NCBI GenBank assembly: GCA_032718475.1
Contig: JAUCBJ010004480.1
Span: 1 to 64,000 of the forward strand
DNA: 64,000 nucleotides
DNA from: Nemertoderma westbladi
Taxonomy: Eukaryota; Xenacoelomorpha; Nemertodermatida; Nemertodermatidae
Direction: 5' to 3'
The position numbers and the translations under genes were made by a program. The notes beneath the pieces were generated by a model. It saw nothing but the letters and a program-made list of their open reading frames with translations. It was not told where the DNA came from and made no database searches. Shown here piece by piece: positions 9,441-21,510 of this stretch. The number at the start of each line of letters is the position of its first letter. Position 1 is the first letter of the stretch.

Positions 9441-12394
9441 TAAAAATGCAGCAAATTGTGCAGTTTTTAAATGTTCAGAGTTTGTTTTTAGCGCAATTGT
9501 TAGAATAGATATGTTGGTTCTGGTACTGGTACACACACATTCTTTTTTTTAAGAATATGTTTCATCAAACATGAAAATAAGGACAGGATGCAAATTAATT
9601 CCCATTTGGTTTGCTGATAATAATTATGTGGCAAAAACCTAAGGAGCTTCATGCGGTGTTGGGTTACTAATAAATCAATGGAGGGTAGCTGATTGGTTAG
9701 TCATGACTAGGTAACCAATGGAGCATCATATTAAAGTTGTTCAGAATAAATCTACAGTACTGCTGTATATGAATCTCCTGCAGCCAAGATGTTAATCAAA
9801 CCAGTATAGTAGAGACATACTCCAGCCTCAAAAAATATAGTACGAAAATAGTACAAGTTGATCTAAGAAATGCAGAATACAATTAATTTCCTTTTGATGT
9901 GATATAAAACTTATTAGAATGATATTATTTGTTCTAAGTACACAGTGACTATAAATAGGAACAATTTATTGTATTACCGGTAATGTATTTTATTTCTAAC
10001 AAAAATTAAATTAAATGTTTCATTATTCACAGTGAATATCAGGATTGTCCATATTTGTAAACTGACTATACTTATCCCTTGAGTGCGCTCTTATATTAAA
10101 TTGCATTTTACTTTAGTTATTTAAATAATCTAGTTTCATCTCTTTTTAGATTTTTTCTGTTAATTAATTTTGTAAAGTTATTTAATATTTATTTATAGGA
10201 CGCGTACCCCTTTGCTCAGCACTTTTTAAATTGGTTTATATGAATCGATAGTTTCATATGAGATGTGTATTGAATATAATATTTGTCTGCGGCTATTACA
10301 TCAGATTTCTTTTAATAGCATCACCATAATAATAATGCCGAAAGCTAATATATATGATTCGAACTTTTACATGAAACAACCGCTCAATTACTCTACAAAC
10401 TGAACAAACAGCTGTACTACTGCGGTGATAATTTCATCAAAGAAATCACTAATAAGGTAAGCAACGTAGCTTTAATTAAGGTTTATAGTTTGGTCATTGT
10501 AATATAATTACTGTGTTATTATATTATACCTATATAATACTGTACAACTATTTCAAGTTGTTATAGTGAGAATACTTTAGATACATAGCTAATTGCCCTT
10601 CTGTGACTAATGTACACGTTCGTGGGGCCATCGCGCAGCACGAGGCACAGTTATGAGATACAGATTAATATTGAGCGATTCTACTGTATCACAAACTCGG
10701 TATTTAAGAAATTTACCCAAACAGCAAGATTGATGAAATGATTGCAGAGGATTGATGAAAGGACGTGTTGGACTGGTTCCCGGTTAGGCTACAGTAGGCA
10801 ATAGCAAGCATGCCTTGGAATGGGGGAGCTAGAAATAGTGTAGAGTGACGGGGTATTTTAATAACTTAATTACGTTTAGATCAATTAAAAACACGTTCTT
10901 AAAGCAAATCACTTGAACTAATTAAAAACTATAATGGCATGGAGTCTGGGGATTACAGCTGTATAATTTTTAAGTATAATTATATATATATCTTATACTA
11001 TAAAATAATTAATTTCCATTAAAAGTCATGTTGAAAATGCTGTTTTTACCCAATCCAACTTAATTAATTTTAATTTAATTAATTAACTGCTATTATCTTA
11101 GCTTCTCGAAGGCCACACGCAAATTCATATTGGAAAATTTCTAAACTTTTGCCAGACTACATGTGTACCAAGTTTGGATATATTTGTTCGAGATTGGGCT
11201 GAGTTATTAACGTTTAAAATTGAACACAACAAAACGACAGACACACTGATTGAGTTAGTGGTACCCGTATGCTAAGCTCGCTTACTTTCGTGCCTCGCCC
11301 CACATAAACCGAAGCTAGAGCAATTGAAAGGTGCCTTGAATTGAGTTGCTGCTCCTAGCTGTGGCTATAGTTAATTAACCAGAGTTATCAGAAATAATCT
11401 TACTGCTTCTAAAAAGGTCGACCCAGTGAACTGAGAGTAAGTCGCAAGTGGTCGGCTGGTCGGATTACATATCGGCTCCACCTATAGTCTACATATAAAG
11501 TTTTGCGACTTTTAGCGACCCTCCAGATATAGTGTCGTATATATATAGTGTCGAATAGTCGCCTTTATACACGACCCAAGAGTGCTTGGAACTTGGCCTA
11601 ACCTAAATACTTCATATGTAAAATAGCCGACTTCTAGCGATCCTCCATAAGTCACCTGTGGTCGGCTGGTCGGCTTTCATATATAATAGTTAACACATAC
11701 ACAATAATTGAAATAGACATTAAATATATAATTAAAAGTAAATAGTAATAACTGGCCAACTAATATATATAGTACATGGTATACCAATTAACCAATCAAA
11801 TGTACAAATGTACATGTAATGGGGGACATTAATTAGGGTAGACGCATTGTTATTGGGTTCATATAGCCGACCATTACGTCGATTTTCCCCTGGAGAGGAT
11901 AAAATGTTTGAATCTGGGTAACTTATACCGTCGATTTTGCAATTTCTTCTTGTTGTAACAGAAGACATACCTTAACGCAAATCCGGCCAGCACCTAGACC
12001 TGACTGACAACATTACTATACTGTTTATTTTGGTTGCGGGTTTTCTACTCAGCTAGTTTAATAAAATTGTCGCTTGAGAGGAGAAAGTTATTACAAATAG
12101 AATAAAACATTGGACTGACAATGAATGAATTGGTAAGAGGAAAACAAATCGCATTCATCACGAAATTAAATGTTTTAGCGAATTCATGTCCATAATGCAC
12201 ACAATAATTGAATAATTAACAATAAAAAATCGATTACTTCTTATTGAAATATACCAACGAATAATAACACCAGCTGATTTCGCGCAGTCGGCCTCCCTGT
12301 GCTACAAGGACAGGTGGAAATGTAAATTAGGCTTCCTTGTGGAGTTAATCGTTTGGAAAGCATTCCAAATGTAATTGGTTTTTTTTTGTTGCAG
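9441..12394. other. Long AT-rich stretch upstream of the exchanger gene
   Basis: No gene seen. Near 11140-11250 a stretch (ACCAAGTTTGG ... CAGACACAC) resembles conserved tail sequence of dispersed repeats in many invertebrates. At 11440-11690 there is a partial duplication (see separate entry). Because the first coding exon starts at an acceptor site, a 5' UTR exon and the promoter of the exchanger may lie here, but neither could be placed. Confidence 0.4.
11440..11690. repeat. Short direct duplication with GTGGTCGGCTGGTCGG motif
   Basis: GTGGTCGGCTGGTCGG occurs at about 11448 and 11653. The companion words CGACTTTTAGCGACCCTCCA and CGACTTCTAGCGATCCTCCA occur at about 11506 and 11629. This looks like a decayed tandem or dispersed repeat of roughly 50 bp. 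Confidence 0.5.
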
Positions 12395-12635
12395 ATGAAT
12401 CCAGATCATAACATAGGCTGCTTCCACCATGGGAGATTCGGAAAATCTAGGATTTTTACGAGAAATTCCAGGAAAGGGAATCCGGAGGAAGAAGGAGTTT
12501 ATTATTGGCGGTCGAGCAAAAGGAAGTTGGAACGGCACTTCCGGCTCGCCAGTAGGTTGTGTTTCTCAGCCGCATTCCTCGTTATGGTCGTGACTTCCGT
12601 AGAATTACTGCTTCCTTCCTCAACTTCATCCTACC
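12395..12635 (+). CDS. SLC24A: NCKX exon 1 (coding): N-terminus and first hydrophobic segment
   Basis: Encodes 80 codons plus one base, starting at the ATG directly after a strong acceptor (T-rich tract then GCAG at 12391-12394) and ending at the donor GTGAGT (12636). Residues 1-54 are basic and polar; residues 55-73 are a hydrophobic segment (CFSAAFLVMVVTSVE), matching the N-terminal signal/membrane segment of NCKX proteins. An alternative ATG in another frame at about 12429 meets a stop within the exon. The link to the later exons rests on phase (1 to 1) and architecture, as this region is poorly conserved in the family. Confidence 0.65.
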
Positions 12636-13658
12636 GTGAGTCCGTACAATTATCTAATATAGTGATTCAGTGAAGGCGAATGTAATTAATTTCGTCCTTG
12701 GCGAAGTGGTTTGATCAGTTACCTTGAATTCATACAGTGGGGGCTACGAAGTTTTAATTAATTTCATCAATAATCATGTTATGGGTCTAGCCATGACTCA
12801 TCCTTATATAGTCGCTAAATGTGTACATGTTTCCTCTGGGGAGTATAGTTCTGTGGGGGGACCGTACTGTTAGGTTTAGTTAGGTTTCTTGTTAGGTTCA
12901 GGTGTCCACCATTTTTTTTAATTTCACTAACTTCGCCCGGGCTGTATGTAGCCCTCTCTACTGAATTGGAATTAATTTATCACTGTTACTGTTTTGGATG
13001 AGTGATTCGAGTCCATGGCCTGTGATGTCTGGTGAATCTTTATCAGATAGGAGGGATATGAGGATATTCTCTTAAAACAAACAAAATTGAATCCTCTCCA
13101 CGGAGAAATTGATGGAAATAACAGCTAATTACCAGCAAAAGTGTAACTGTAACCTATACTCTTGGCTCATTTATTGTTTTGGTTAGATAGCTGTAAATAG
13201 CGCCTCTGTACTTTTTACTCTTTTTGCTTAAAAATTTCTAATTACCATTTTTAATTTGCCGATACGAGATATGAATTCACGGAGATTGGATTTGCATTCA
13301 TTTACACACTGTTACTATAGTTACAGATGAAAAGGAAAATCTTTTTAATTAATTCACCACCAGTAGGCCACTAATGAAAAATTCCACCGTACGCCCATGT
13401 CTAAACACTCTTTTATTAAATTCACTTTAAATTTTAAGTAATTTTAATTTAAATATTGTGTATTTTTAATTTAGATACAATATATGTATGTACTGTACTG
13501 TACATAATTAACGCAAAAATGTTTGTGTTAGCTTGAAATGTTGATAGGTTAATGTCGTCTGTACTGTACTGTACTGTACTTGGACATTTTAGATAGAGGT
13601 CACAAATTAAGTGCTTCGCAAAGTGATGGTCCTGATGACTTTTATTTATTCCTTTTAG
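12636..13658 (+). other. NCKX intron 1
   Basis: GTGAGT donor and TTCCTTTTAG acceptor. AT-rich. It holds (CTGTA)n pentanucleotide stretches near 13485-13500 and 13559-13580 and nothing else recognised. Confidence 0.65.
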
Positions 13659-13859
13659 TGCTGCCACAAGTGACGCGATGGCGACGGAATACCGCTAGCA
13701 CAGTGCAGGAGAACTGCACAGACCCAGAATATATAGCTTTAGAGAATCAACATAATCAAAACCCTGTATCCTGGGCTGAAACCTGCTGTTATGAGCTGAC
13801 ATCTATTCCGATTCTATGGGCATTCATCCATGCTTTCTTTACATTTGTGCTATTTGTAT
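13659..13859 (+). CDS. SLC24A: NCKX exon 2: extracellular loop and start of membrane helix 1
   Basis: Encodes 66 complete codons with a split codon at each end (residues 81-148). ENCT at residues 98-101 gives an N-glycosylation site and matches the ENCT box that precedes helix 1 in NCKX proteins. Residues 129-147 (SIPILWAFIHAFFTFVLFV) are hydrophobic and run into exon 3. The donor is GTAAGT at 13860. A second possible donor, GTATGT at 13856, would break the phase with exon 3, so GTAAGT was chosen. Two adjacent cysteines (123-124) lie in the loop. Confidence 0.8.
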
Positions 13860-13984
13860 GTAAGTGAAGAATATATAACATATATTATACTAGAAGATTG
13901 TATATGCAAGTATAGTATATTATATTATAATAATTAACGAAATCATTAAAAGCAGCAGCTTGGCCTAGTGGTGATATTCCTGGG

Positions 13985-15600
13985 CTTCCAGATAAACGGT
14001 TGTCAGAAAGCCAATCAGCGACATTACATAGTTCCGAGTTAGAGTTAGAGACAAGGGTAGGTCTAGTGTTGTGAAGTGTTGTGTCATCTGCAAACAATGT
14101 AGAAATAAGAGAGGTAGCATTAGGGAGTTCGTTAATATACAGTAGAAATATGATTGGCGAAATAGTGGCTCCTTGTGGGACACCACACGTAATAGGTAGA
14201 CTAGAAAAATATATGTTACAAATAGAGACAAATTGGGTTCTAGAATATAGAAAGCTTGAGAGTAGTTGTTGCGGGATTCCCCGGATCCTATAGGAGTCAA
14301 GCTTAGAGATTATAATAGAGTGATCGATAGTGTCGAAAGCCTTTTTTAGATCGATGTATTTAGCTAGTAGTATTGTAGTAGTATAGTAGTGTATTTAGCA
14401 CTAGTGTCGAGTTTCTGATCTAAGTATTTGTGGATATATTCTACAACGGGTAGCAGGGCGTCACATAGATTTAGGGCTGAAGACAAATTAAGAACTGTAT
14501 AATATTGAATAATTGTTAAGGTAAGAAAGTAGTTGTTTATTAATTAATAATGGTTTCATTGTTTACTTAAGATAGGCAATAGAGAAAATGGATGGTAATT
14601 ATTCATATCAGAAACGTGGGCACTTTTAAAGATGGGTATGACATCTGCAGATTTAAGAGCATTGTGATAAAAACGTTGAAAAATAGATAGGTTGATTAGG
14701 TAAGATAAGTGGGTAGATAATAGTTTAGCAGACTGCAGTAATAGTGTGATGGAGAATGGGGAAGCTATCATTAGATGAGGTTTTGGGATCTAGTTGAAGG
14801 ATCAGATACTTAACTTCGACAGGGGATGTTTCTACCAGTAAAAAATGAGTTAGAACGAGTTTGGTTAATGCGTAGTAGGTAGCAGTTAGATTTGAGAATA
14901 TTATTACAAGCTTAGATCCTATAGCAGTAAAGAGCAGGTCGGAGGTCTTCGCAATTAGCTTTGGTTCGGTGATAATTTCAATAGAATTGTCAGTTCTAAT
15001 AGTTAGTTTTTTAGGAATGTTTAAATTTTTAGTACTGGTAAAGTTGCCACGTGTAAACAGCGATTAAATTAAGTTGCTCCAAAAACAGTTGCTGGTTGCT
15101 CTAAAAGTTGCCACGTGTAAACAGGCCTTAAGTTCGTTAAGTGTTAGATCCAGTAATTCTAGAAAATCTGGAGGAAGTACCGAAAGCCTATGGTAAATAG
15201 TGCCAACAATTAATGGTTTAGCATTTGGAGTTCTTTTGATTCGCACCAAAGAATTTTCATGGCCATTCATTTGTAAGTCCGAACGTGGAGAAACATCTAG
15301 GGATTCCTTAACGTAGATTGCAGTTCCACCTCGGTTTAGTTTATCACCTGTTTTCCAAAAATCTATATAGGGATTATGAAAACCAGGGAAGGCTATTTCG
15401 TCAAAATTTATATTTTTATCGAGGAAGGTTTCAGAAAATGTGATAATATCAAATTTAGTGGATAATGATAGAAGAAATATATCAATGTCAGATTTGTTTT
15501 TTTGGTTTCCGCTGCGGGCATTCAGATGAAATATTTAAATGGATGATATGTCTAAATTTTGAAAGTCACTGTTAAACTTATCTTTTGTGAAATACTGTAG
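13985..15600 (-). pseudogene. CR1/Jockey-like LINE: endonuclease plus reverse transcriptase, degenerate
   Basis: Read on the - strand. The endonuclease region is at 15540-15132 (FHLNARSGNQ, KFDIITFSETFLD, NRGGTAIYVKESLD, PLIVGTIYHR) and stays open for about 135 codons. After the nested MITE (15039-15128) the RT follows: ADVIPIFKSAHVSDMNNYHP (about 14600), YIDLKKAFDTIDHS (about 14340), CGVPQGATISPIIFLLYIN (about 14180) and LFADDTTLH (about 14080). The end comes abruptly after SDNRLS near 13990. Scattered stops and frameshifts show it is inactive. The 3' tail is missing, so the low-coordinate end is a truncation or rearrangement. The clade is inferred from motifs only. Confidence 0.8.
15039..15128. 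mobile_element. Second Harbinger-type MITE copy, partial, inside the LINE
   Basis: The right end TGTAAACAGGCCT followed by TAA (15129-15131) matches the terminal repeat of the 2855-3228 element. An inner copy of TTGCCACGTGTAAACAG lies at 15044-15060. No matching left terminus is seen, so this copy is deleted or rearranged. It interrupts the LINE between endonuclease and RT. Confidence 0.6.
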
Positions 15601-17349
15601 CCTTTATGTATATTAAGGGTATCAGTAGTAGCTTTCAAACTCGCAGTGTTGTAGTGTTTAGTTAAGTGGGCCTCAATGTCGACCACTGGTAGGGGAGACT
15701 GTCGATTAATTATTATCCTTAAGGAAAACTTTATAAAGAAATGAGCCATTAAAAATAAATTGAGTGGTTGGGGGTTATAGGGTTCCCCTACTGCCGGTAC
15801 TTCCTTCAAGGTAAAAGTGAACGAAATAACAAACCTCCTACTCCTTGTACACAGTAGTTCCACGAACATGAAGTCCTTGATAGATTTCTGCTGTTTCATG
15901 GAGATATGAAAACAGAAGACGGCTTAGCTTAATTCAATATTCTGAGTTCTAAATGCAAAGGAAGTGAAAGTGACCACCATGTTGTCAACATATTTCCATT
16001 GTCCCGTAGTACTTTGTTACTAGAAAACCAACATGAGGTTTTATGTTCTCCGCCGTTTTCTGTTCTCTGCAAATTTAACATCTGTGGGGGGGGGGGGGGG
16101 GGGGGGTTATCCTAACTGCCAATTCAAATTTGTGTAATGTCCTGGTCTCATGTTTTTTTTTCGTAATTTTTGACCTGTCAGAAAACTGTACTCATTAAGA
16201 GTACGGGGATAACAGGGGAGTGTGCATACCAATGCAAACCAATATGTATGCTAAGGGAGATGAATTGCCTTTGATAGGTATGTGAGAGTACAGTACATTG
16301 ATTGGGACATACTGTACACTCAGAAATACAAAACATAATAATATTGACATAAAGAAAATGTCTAAAAGTGGTTTCTATTAAAACCAAATGATTTCCAAAT
16401 AAAACCAACTTATTTCTGAATAAGTTGATCCACTGGCGGTGACATAGATAGACATACCGCAAGTTAACAACTTATTAATATTTATTTACTATGGCAGCTC
16501 AAAATATGAGTCAAGGTCACACATTAGGTGCTAGGATTTCTGTGCTGAGCTTATTCCATCTTTCAGCATTATGGGAAATACCATTGTAATGATGACCTTG
16601 CATCTTGCTGATTACCATCCTGGTTTGGTGTGAGAAACAAAGCTATGGATAATCGGACAATCAGAATATGAAATGTCAAAACTTGAAGTATCCCTGTTAT
16701 GGTTGAATATGGATTAACAAATTGCACCACATATCAGCTCCTCCACTCTGATGTACAGTGTACATTCCCCAGAAGAGCAAGGAAGAAAGTTATCTACCAA
16801 TATTTGGATAAGTATCATCCATGAAATGGCTGGCTATAGCTGAAAATTAAAACACCCATTATTACCAGGAATAATTTGTCTTGAATATTATAAATAACAA
16901 AAATTTTTTGTATGTGCATGTGGCGCGCATGCGTTCTGGTCCACCCTATTGTTCATCCCACCAGAGACAATAGATTATAGATAGTGCAATGTGTCATAAG
17001 GTATAGCTACAATGTAGATAATAACGTAGAACTAAAAACGTGTGGCTGGTGTGATTGTTTTGGACAGCAAATTCACAAGGATAAGATTCCAAGACATAAA
17101 TTATCAATTCAATATTGAATAATGCGAAAAGTTCTCAAAAATTTACAGATATGTATCTGGTTTCTCAATTAACCTGAACACCGAAATGCCAATCTATCTC
17201 ACTTCATTGTATGTGGTAATGTGAAAATTGCAATATTTATTTTTGAACTTTACCAATGGTCTGGTCATTCCAAACTATAACTACAGTATAGCATAATACA
17301 ATATTGAATTTTAGATTATATATAAGAGTATTATATATATTTGCAGAGT
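15601..17349. other. Non-coding stretch
   Basis: No gene or repeat family recognised except the 21-bp poly(G) run at 16086-16106. Small frames on both strands lack domains. Confidence 0.5.
16086..16106. repeat. poly(G) run, 21 bp
   Basis: Uninterrupted run of 21 G. Confidence 0.95.
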
Positions 17350-17480
17350 TGTTAAAAAAATTAACAAAACCGAGATCGTCACCAATGCCAAAAAATAACA
17401 AACATTATACTGTAATGCGATAATAATTGTAATAATATTACATTGTTGTCGATCTCGGTTTTATTTAATTTTTTAACGAT
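17350..17480. repeat. Foldback / MITE-like inverted repeat, about 130 bp
   Basis: The left arm carries AAAACCGAGATCG (about 17367-17379) preceded by GTTGTTAAAAAAATTAA. The right arm is CGATCTCGGTTTT followed by AATTTTTTAAC (about 17450-17477). The arms pair over about 30 bp with few mismatches around an AT-rich loop. Related words occur near 23433 (CCAAGATCAACAACG) and 24718 (CCTAGATCGACC). Confidence 0.65.
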
Positions 17481-18639
17481 TCTTCACACCCCGTTATACC
17501 TAGAAACCGGATCTAACTCTCTGTTGTTTGTAAACTGTCCCTTTATAAAATAACAATAAATTAAATTATTATATATATGCATATATATGAATTAATAGGG
17601 CTTTTGCAATTCTGTTTCCCGTACCACCAGGCAAGTAGATCTGCCTTGTTGCTTACAGTTCTTTTGCAACAGTTGCTTGGAATGAATGCATTGAATACAA
17701 CCCATTTCATTCGAATTTGGAGGCTAATCCCATGTTTTATGCTAAATGGATGGATATTTTAATGACATGTAACAAATTAGCAACATTGATCAATTAATGA
17801 ATAGTAAATGAGGTATCCGTCCAGGGTAACGCGTATGTCCATTTCACTCTTTTAGTATTCACTATCAACCTCTTCTTGTCAGTTGGTTTAATTACAGTTA
17901 CCATGTCATCATGCTCGGTACGTGATAATGCAACTGTAATTACACCATGCGATGTCCCTGAATATGTCCAGAAATGTAAAAATATAAACAATCACATCGC
18001 GGAGGTTTGAACCAGTGCTATATGCGTTTCGGCCTATTAGGTCTCATCAGTAACGCTAACCAGTTCAGCCACTTTCTCCTGATACATACATTCTTACTTG
18101 TATTTTTTCTGGGTCCAACGAGTGTTCAGTTGACGAAAACAGTCAGAATAAGAATAATGTCCGAGCGGACATCGTGGGTTCAATTTTTGACTCTGTCACA
18201 TTCAGACCTTCGTCCTGAGTATGTAGTAACTGTAGCACTGTGTCTGTATCTAAGCACTGTACTTTATATAAGACAAAAGTTCGAAGGGGCCAAAGGCAAC
18301 AAAGTTTAGTTGTTTATTATCCCTTGACAAAGGTATGACCAAAGGTATGTCCGGAATTTCCCAGCAGCTTAATTAACAACTAGAACTATGGAACTACTGT
18401 ACCATGGATATACTGGGTATATCTCTAATAGTATTGAGGGATGATCTAGAACATTTAATAGCCTGAAGTAAAGTATAATGTATTAGTACAGATACTGTTT
18501 CTTAAATTGGATTATAATCTTCGTGCCATAATATTTATTGACTCTTTATGCCCCTCTCGCTACTCGACTTTACCTCGCTCATCCTTACTGTCCGCTATTG
18601 GTATCGTAGGCCTATACTGCAGTAGTGCCTACCGATCTT
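17481..18639. other. Non-coding stretch
   Basis: No gene recognised. The 100-residue frame at 18007-18309 has no recognisable domain. Confidence 0.5.
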
Positions 18640-18730
18640 TGAGTTTCTACTTTCCGTGTTGCGCTGTCAGTCAGAGAGGTAACAGCCTGTGGGGTAAGGA
18701 TTTACCTCTGGGACCTGTATTAGGCAAAAT
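18640..18730 (+). repeat. Dispersed repeat copy A (paired with 21440-21510)
   Basis: Contains GTTGCGCTGTCAGTCAGAGA, GGTAACAGCC and GGGGTAAGGATTTACC in this order. The same words occur reverse-complemented at 21440-21510, with CCATGGGGTAAGG in place of CTGTGGGGTAAGG. It is a repeat family of unknown type. Confidence 0.65.
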
Positions 18731-19213
18731 AGCAGTAGCTGTGTAGGCCCACCAGTACTGTGCACGGTACAAGACCCGAAATTTAGCCTACATCTGTAAA
18801 TAATACACGGTTTCGCGGTACAAGACCATATAAATTAGACCACCATCTGTAAAATGCTCGCGTGAGTTCAGGAGTTGCACAGATGTCAGGATGTGCTGAT
18901 TCTATATCATGCACTAGGCCTAACGGATTCTGGTAGCCTGGAACTAGACCACCTGACCACTACAAAAACTGATGCGACAGAGCGAGGTGCCGTTAGCCTA
19001 ACATTTCTCGGAGGCTGGTCCGATAACACTCAACGCATTGTTTGGTTGGACATTGACATTACCGGTATTGCATTACAGTGTACATTACTGCATTATTACA
19101 TACGGATTAGTATGGATTGAGAAATTGGATATATTTGACGTCAATGGAGGTTTGGTTTGAGAAATTAATACAGTAATATCACGTAGGCCTACCTAATCAT
19201 ATCTTTGCGTTAA
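18731..19213. other. Non-coding stretch
   Basis: Contains a short direct repeat (CGGTACAAGACC at about 18766 and 18815). No gene recognised. Confidence 0.45.
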
Positions 19214-19552
19214 TTATTACTAGATCCACTGGCCCCCAGCCACCTTCAACAAACCATCATTGCCGAGGGGCACTCAGCTAAGGGGGCGGAGCGCATTAAA
19301 AACTCTAAGTATCGCGACCTAATGGACCGGGGCCATTTATTTCACCCCGTGGCCTTTGAGACCTTTGGCCGCCCTGGTCCAGAGACATCCACCTTCCTCC
19401 GGGAGATCGGGGCTCGTCTCCACAGTGCCACCCACGAACCGCGGTCACACCAGTTTCTGCTCCAACGCCTGGAGATGGCAATTTTGGTTGGTAATGCAGC
19501 CTCAGTCATGGGGACAGCAACCACGCCGACCATCGGTCTATTCGGGGACTGA
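19214..19552 (+). pseudogene. C-terminal fragment of a retrotransposon ORF
   Basis: A GC-rich (about 58%) open frame ending in TGA at 19550. It reads IIAEGHSAKGAERIKNSKY, then HLFHPVAFETFGRPGPETS, then HQFLLQRLEMAILVGNAASV. This conserved block (H/F-x-P-A-E-T-G-P, R-S-x-FLLQRL, GNAASV) is common at the C-terminus of non-LTR retrotransposon polyproteins in invertebrates; the recognition is by memory of the block, not by a search. The body of the element is absent, indicating 5' truncation, and the sequence after the stop is probably its 3' UTR. Confidence 0.6.
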
Positions 19553-19767
19553 AGAGCCGAAACCAATCGAAACTGTCGAAATGGTTGCCAATGCAGTCAC
19601 CAACGGGATGACGGCCGAAGACTATTCAATACTCTATCTTATGCAATCTCAAATATTCAATGTTCGATCCCTAGATGGAGCAGTACTGTTTGGGCACAGT
19701 GCTTTAAATGCTGCAGCCTAGCCCAACCCCGGCTTTTATCCTTCAGTGGTCGATTGGGAACCAAGGC

Positions 19768-19835
19768 AACTTGGGAAACAGAGTGGAAGGGTTTACTGTG
19801 AAAGATCACCCATGGTGGTGAACAGGCATTCCTTG
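19768..19835 (-). repeat. Single copy of a 62-bp repeat also found at 28539-28812
   Basis: GGGAAACAGAGTGGAAGGGT and ACCCATGGTGGTGAACAGGC are the reverse complement of the unit tandemly repeated at 28539-28812. Confidence 0.8.
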
Positions 19836-20690
19836 GCTTAACGAGCCTAAAAGATTCTCCCATTCAAATATTCAATTCGGTACTGTACCTTCAATTAAAT
19901 ATTCAATCTTAGTATTATTTCTGTGCTTCGTTATTTAATAATGTGATTAGATAAAAAAAATAAATTAATGAAATATAATTCATCTGTTAATTATTACAAA
20001 AAAAAATCCAACATTATATTAACATTTATATAGTTTTGAATTAAATGTTTCGAAATCAACAGTCATTCAATGAACTTATACAGCAGTGTCATATATCGCG
20101 TATCCCTTGGCTGCTTGGTTTAATCACTATTCTTTATTCAAGTATAACTGAATCCTGGCCCGGCGCCTTCACCCTCCACTGATAATTTAAATCGTAACTT
20201 ATTCAATCTTTGACTAAATTATACCAAACTTGGTAAACATGTAATCTTGTCTATCGGCTAAAATAAACACAACTTGCTAAAGTTTCCCCTATAATGTTTT
20301 TTCCTATAGAACAGGATGCAGTTTTATTTTAGTAGTAAACAAGCTGTTATTTGCGTCGATTTTCACCTGGAGAGGGAAGAATATTGATTGCCCCCCCCCC
20401 CCCCCCCCCCCCTGCAGTTAAGTAAGTGAAAATATTTCGGCACCATTTAATTTTATTATCACGGTCGCACATCAAGTAGTCTGTCAAAAGATACAATTCA
20501 TTATAAACATAACAAAATTAATTATAATAATTCTAAAAATATAAGGCAGATCTTCCTAAAGTTAGCTCTTTAGTCTTTAGCAATCTTATACATTGACAAG
20601 ACTTATAAAATAATTGATGTTGAATAATTTATTATTAAGATTAAAATATATTATTAGGAATTCGAAGAAAGCAAATTGTATTGAGTTAGT
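19836..20690. other. Non-coding stretch with poly(C) run
   Basis: AT-rich. A 22-bp poly(C) run lies at 20391-20412. Just before it, at 20300-20358, is the right end (CTGTTATTTGCGTCG) of the dispersed repeat also present at 42990, 45744 and 47647. Confidence 0.55.
20391..20412. repeat. poly(C) run, 22 bp
   Basis: Uninterrupted run of 22 C. Confidence 0.95.
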
Positions 20691-20699
20691 ATTGGCAAG

Positions 20700-21330
20700 T
20701 TAATCTCACAAACCAGTCTAGTCTAACTTTAGAGTAGCCTTGTTCGCATTGTTCCAGGTTTAGGCCTATAGATTCCACCGTCTTCGTTCCAGGTTTAATT
20801 CTGTAATAGACTCCGTTATCCGTCTCGATCGCTTCGCTATGCACCATCTTACTGGGTTTAATAAACTCCATCGCCTTCCTGTCGTTCTCTGTTTTGTAGA
20901 TTACTTCGCCATCGTCTGATCGCTTTGGTTGCGTGTTTAATACTGTAATAGACTCCGTTATCCGTCTCGATCGCTTCGCTATGCACATCTTACTGGGTTT
21001 AATTAACTCAGAAACTCCATCGCCTTCCTGTCGTTCTCTGTTTTGTAGATTACTTCGCCATCATCTGATCGCTTTGGTTGCGTGTTTAATACTGTAATAG
21101 ACTCCGCCGCCATCGTATCGTTCTGGATACATTGAATAGACTCCATCAGTCCATTGTCCATCGCGATCGTTTCATTGTTACGTTTAATTGACTCCGTCGC
21201 CTCCTCGGATTAGGAATCCGGCCGGGTTTCGTAGATTCCGCCATCGTTCAGCAGTTCAGTGTTTTTAATCAAAGCCAGAATTCCGGCACCGGCACCACGA
21301 TCAACGATTTCGGAAGTAACAGACTCCGTC
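20700..21330 (-). repeat. GC-richer coding-like direct repeats
   Basis: Two blocks of about 140 bp (about 20800-20938 and 20940-21090) are nearly identical. Within and beyond them a word like ATAGACTCCG recurs every 40-60 bp. On the - strand the blocks read as protein-like repeats (AESITVLNTQPKRSDDGEVI, YKTENDRKAMEF), with an ESI/ESIG step repeated. The frame is kept over about 100 residues at 20686-20988 but is broken upstream. It may be a decayed gene with internal repeats or part of an unrecognised transposon. Confidence 0.5.
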
Positions 21331-21439
21331 AACAACACTCGGGGTTTAAAAAATACAACTATCGGGCAACTTGTAACTGGGCGATCATCTATCTGATAGT
21401 TGAAAAAGACTGTCTGACAGTTGGTATCAGACTATCTGA

Positions 21440-21510
21440 TAGTTAGCGCCCCATGGGTAAATCCTTACCCCATGGGCTGTTACCTCTCTGACTGACAGCG
21501 CAACAGCCCC
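21440..21510 (-). repeat. Dispersed repeat copy B (inverted relative to 18640-18730)
   Basis: Reverse complement of copy A over at least 55 bp. This copy contains a local palindrome, CCCATGGGTAAATCC / TTACCCCATGGG. Confidence 0.65.

Noticed and set aside
13955-13995. tRNA-like words (TTGGCCTAGTGGT, GGGCTTCCAGA) at the truncated end of the LINE
   Set aside because: Only a box A-like stretch is present and part overlaps LINE coding sequence; too little for a SINE call.
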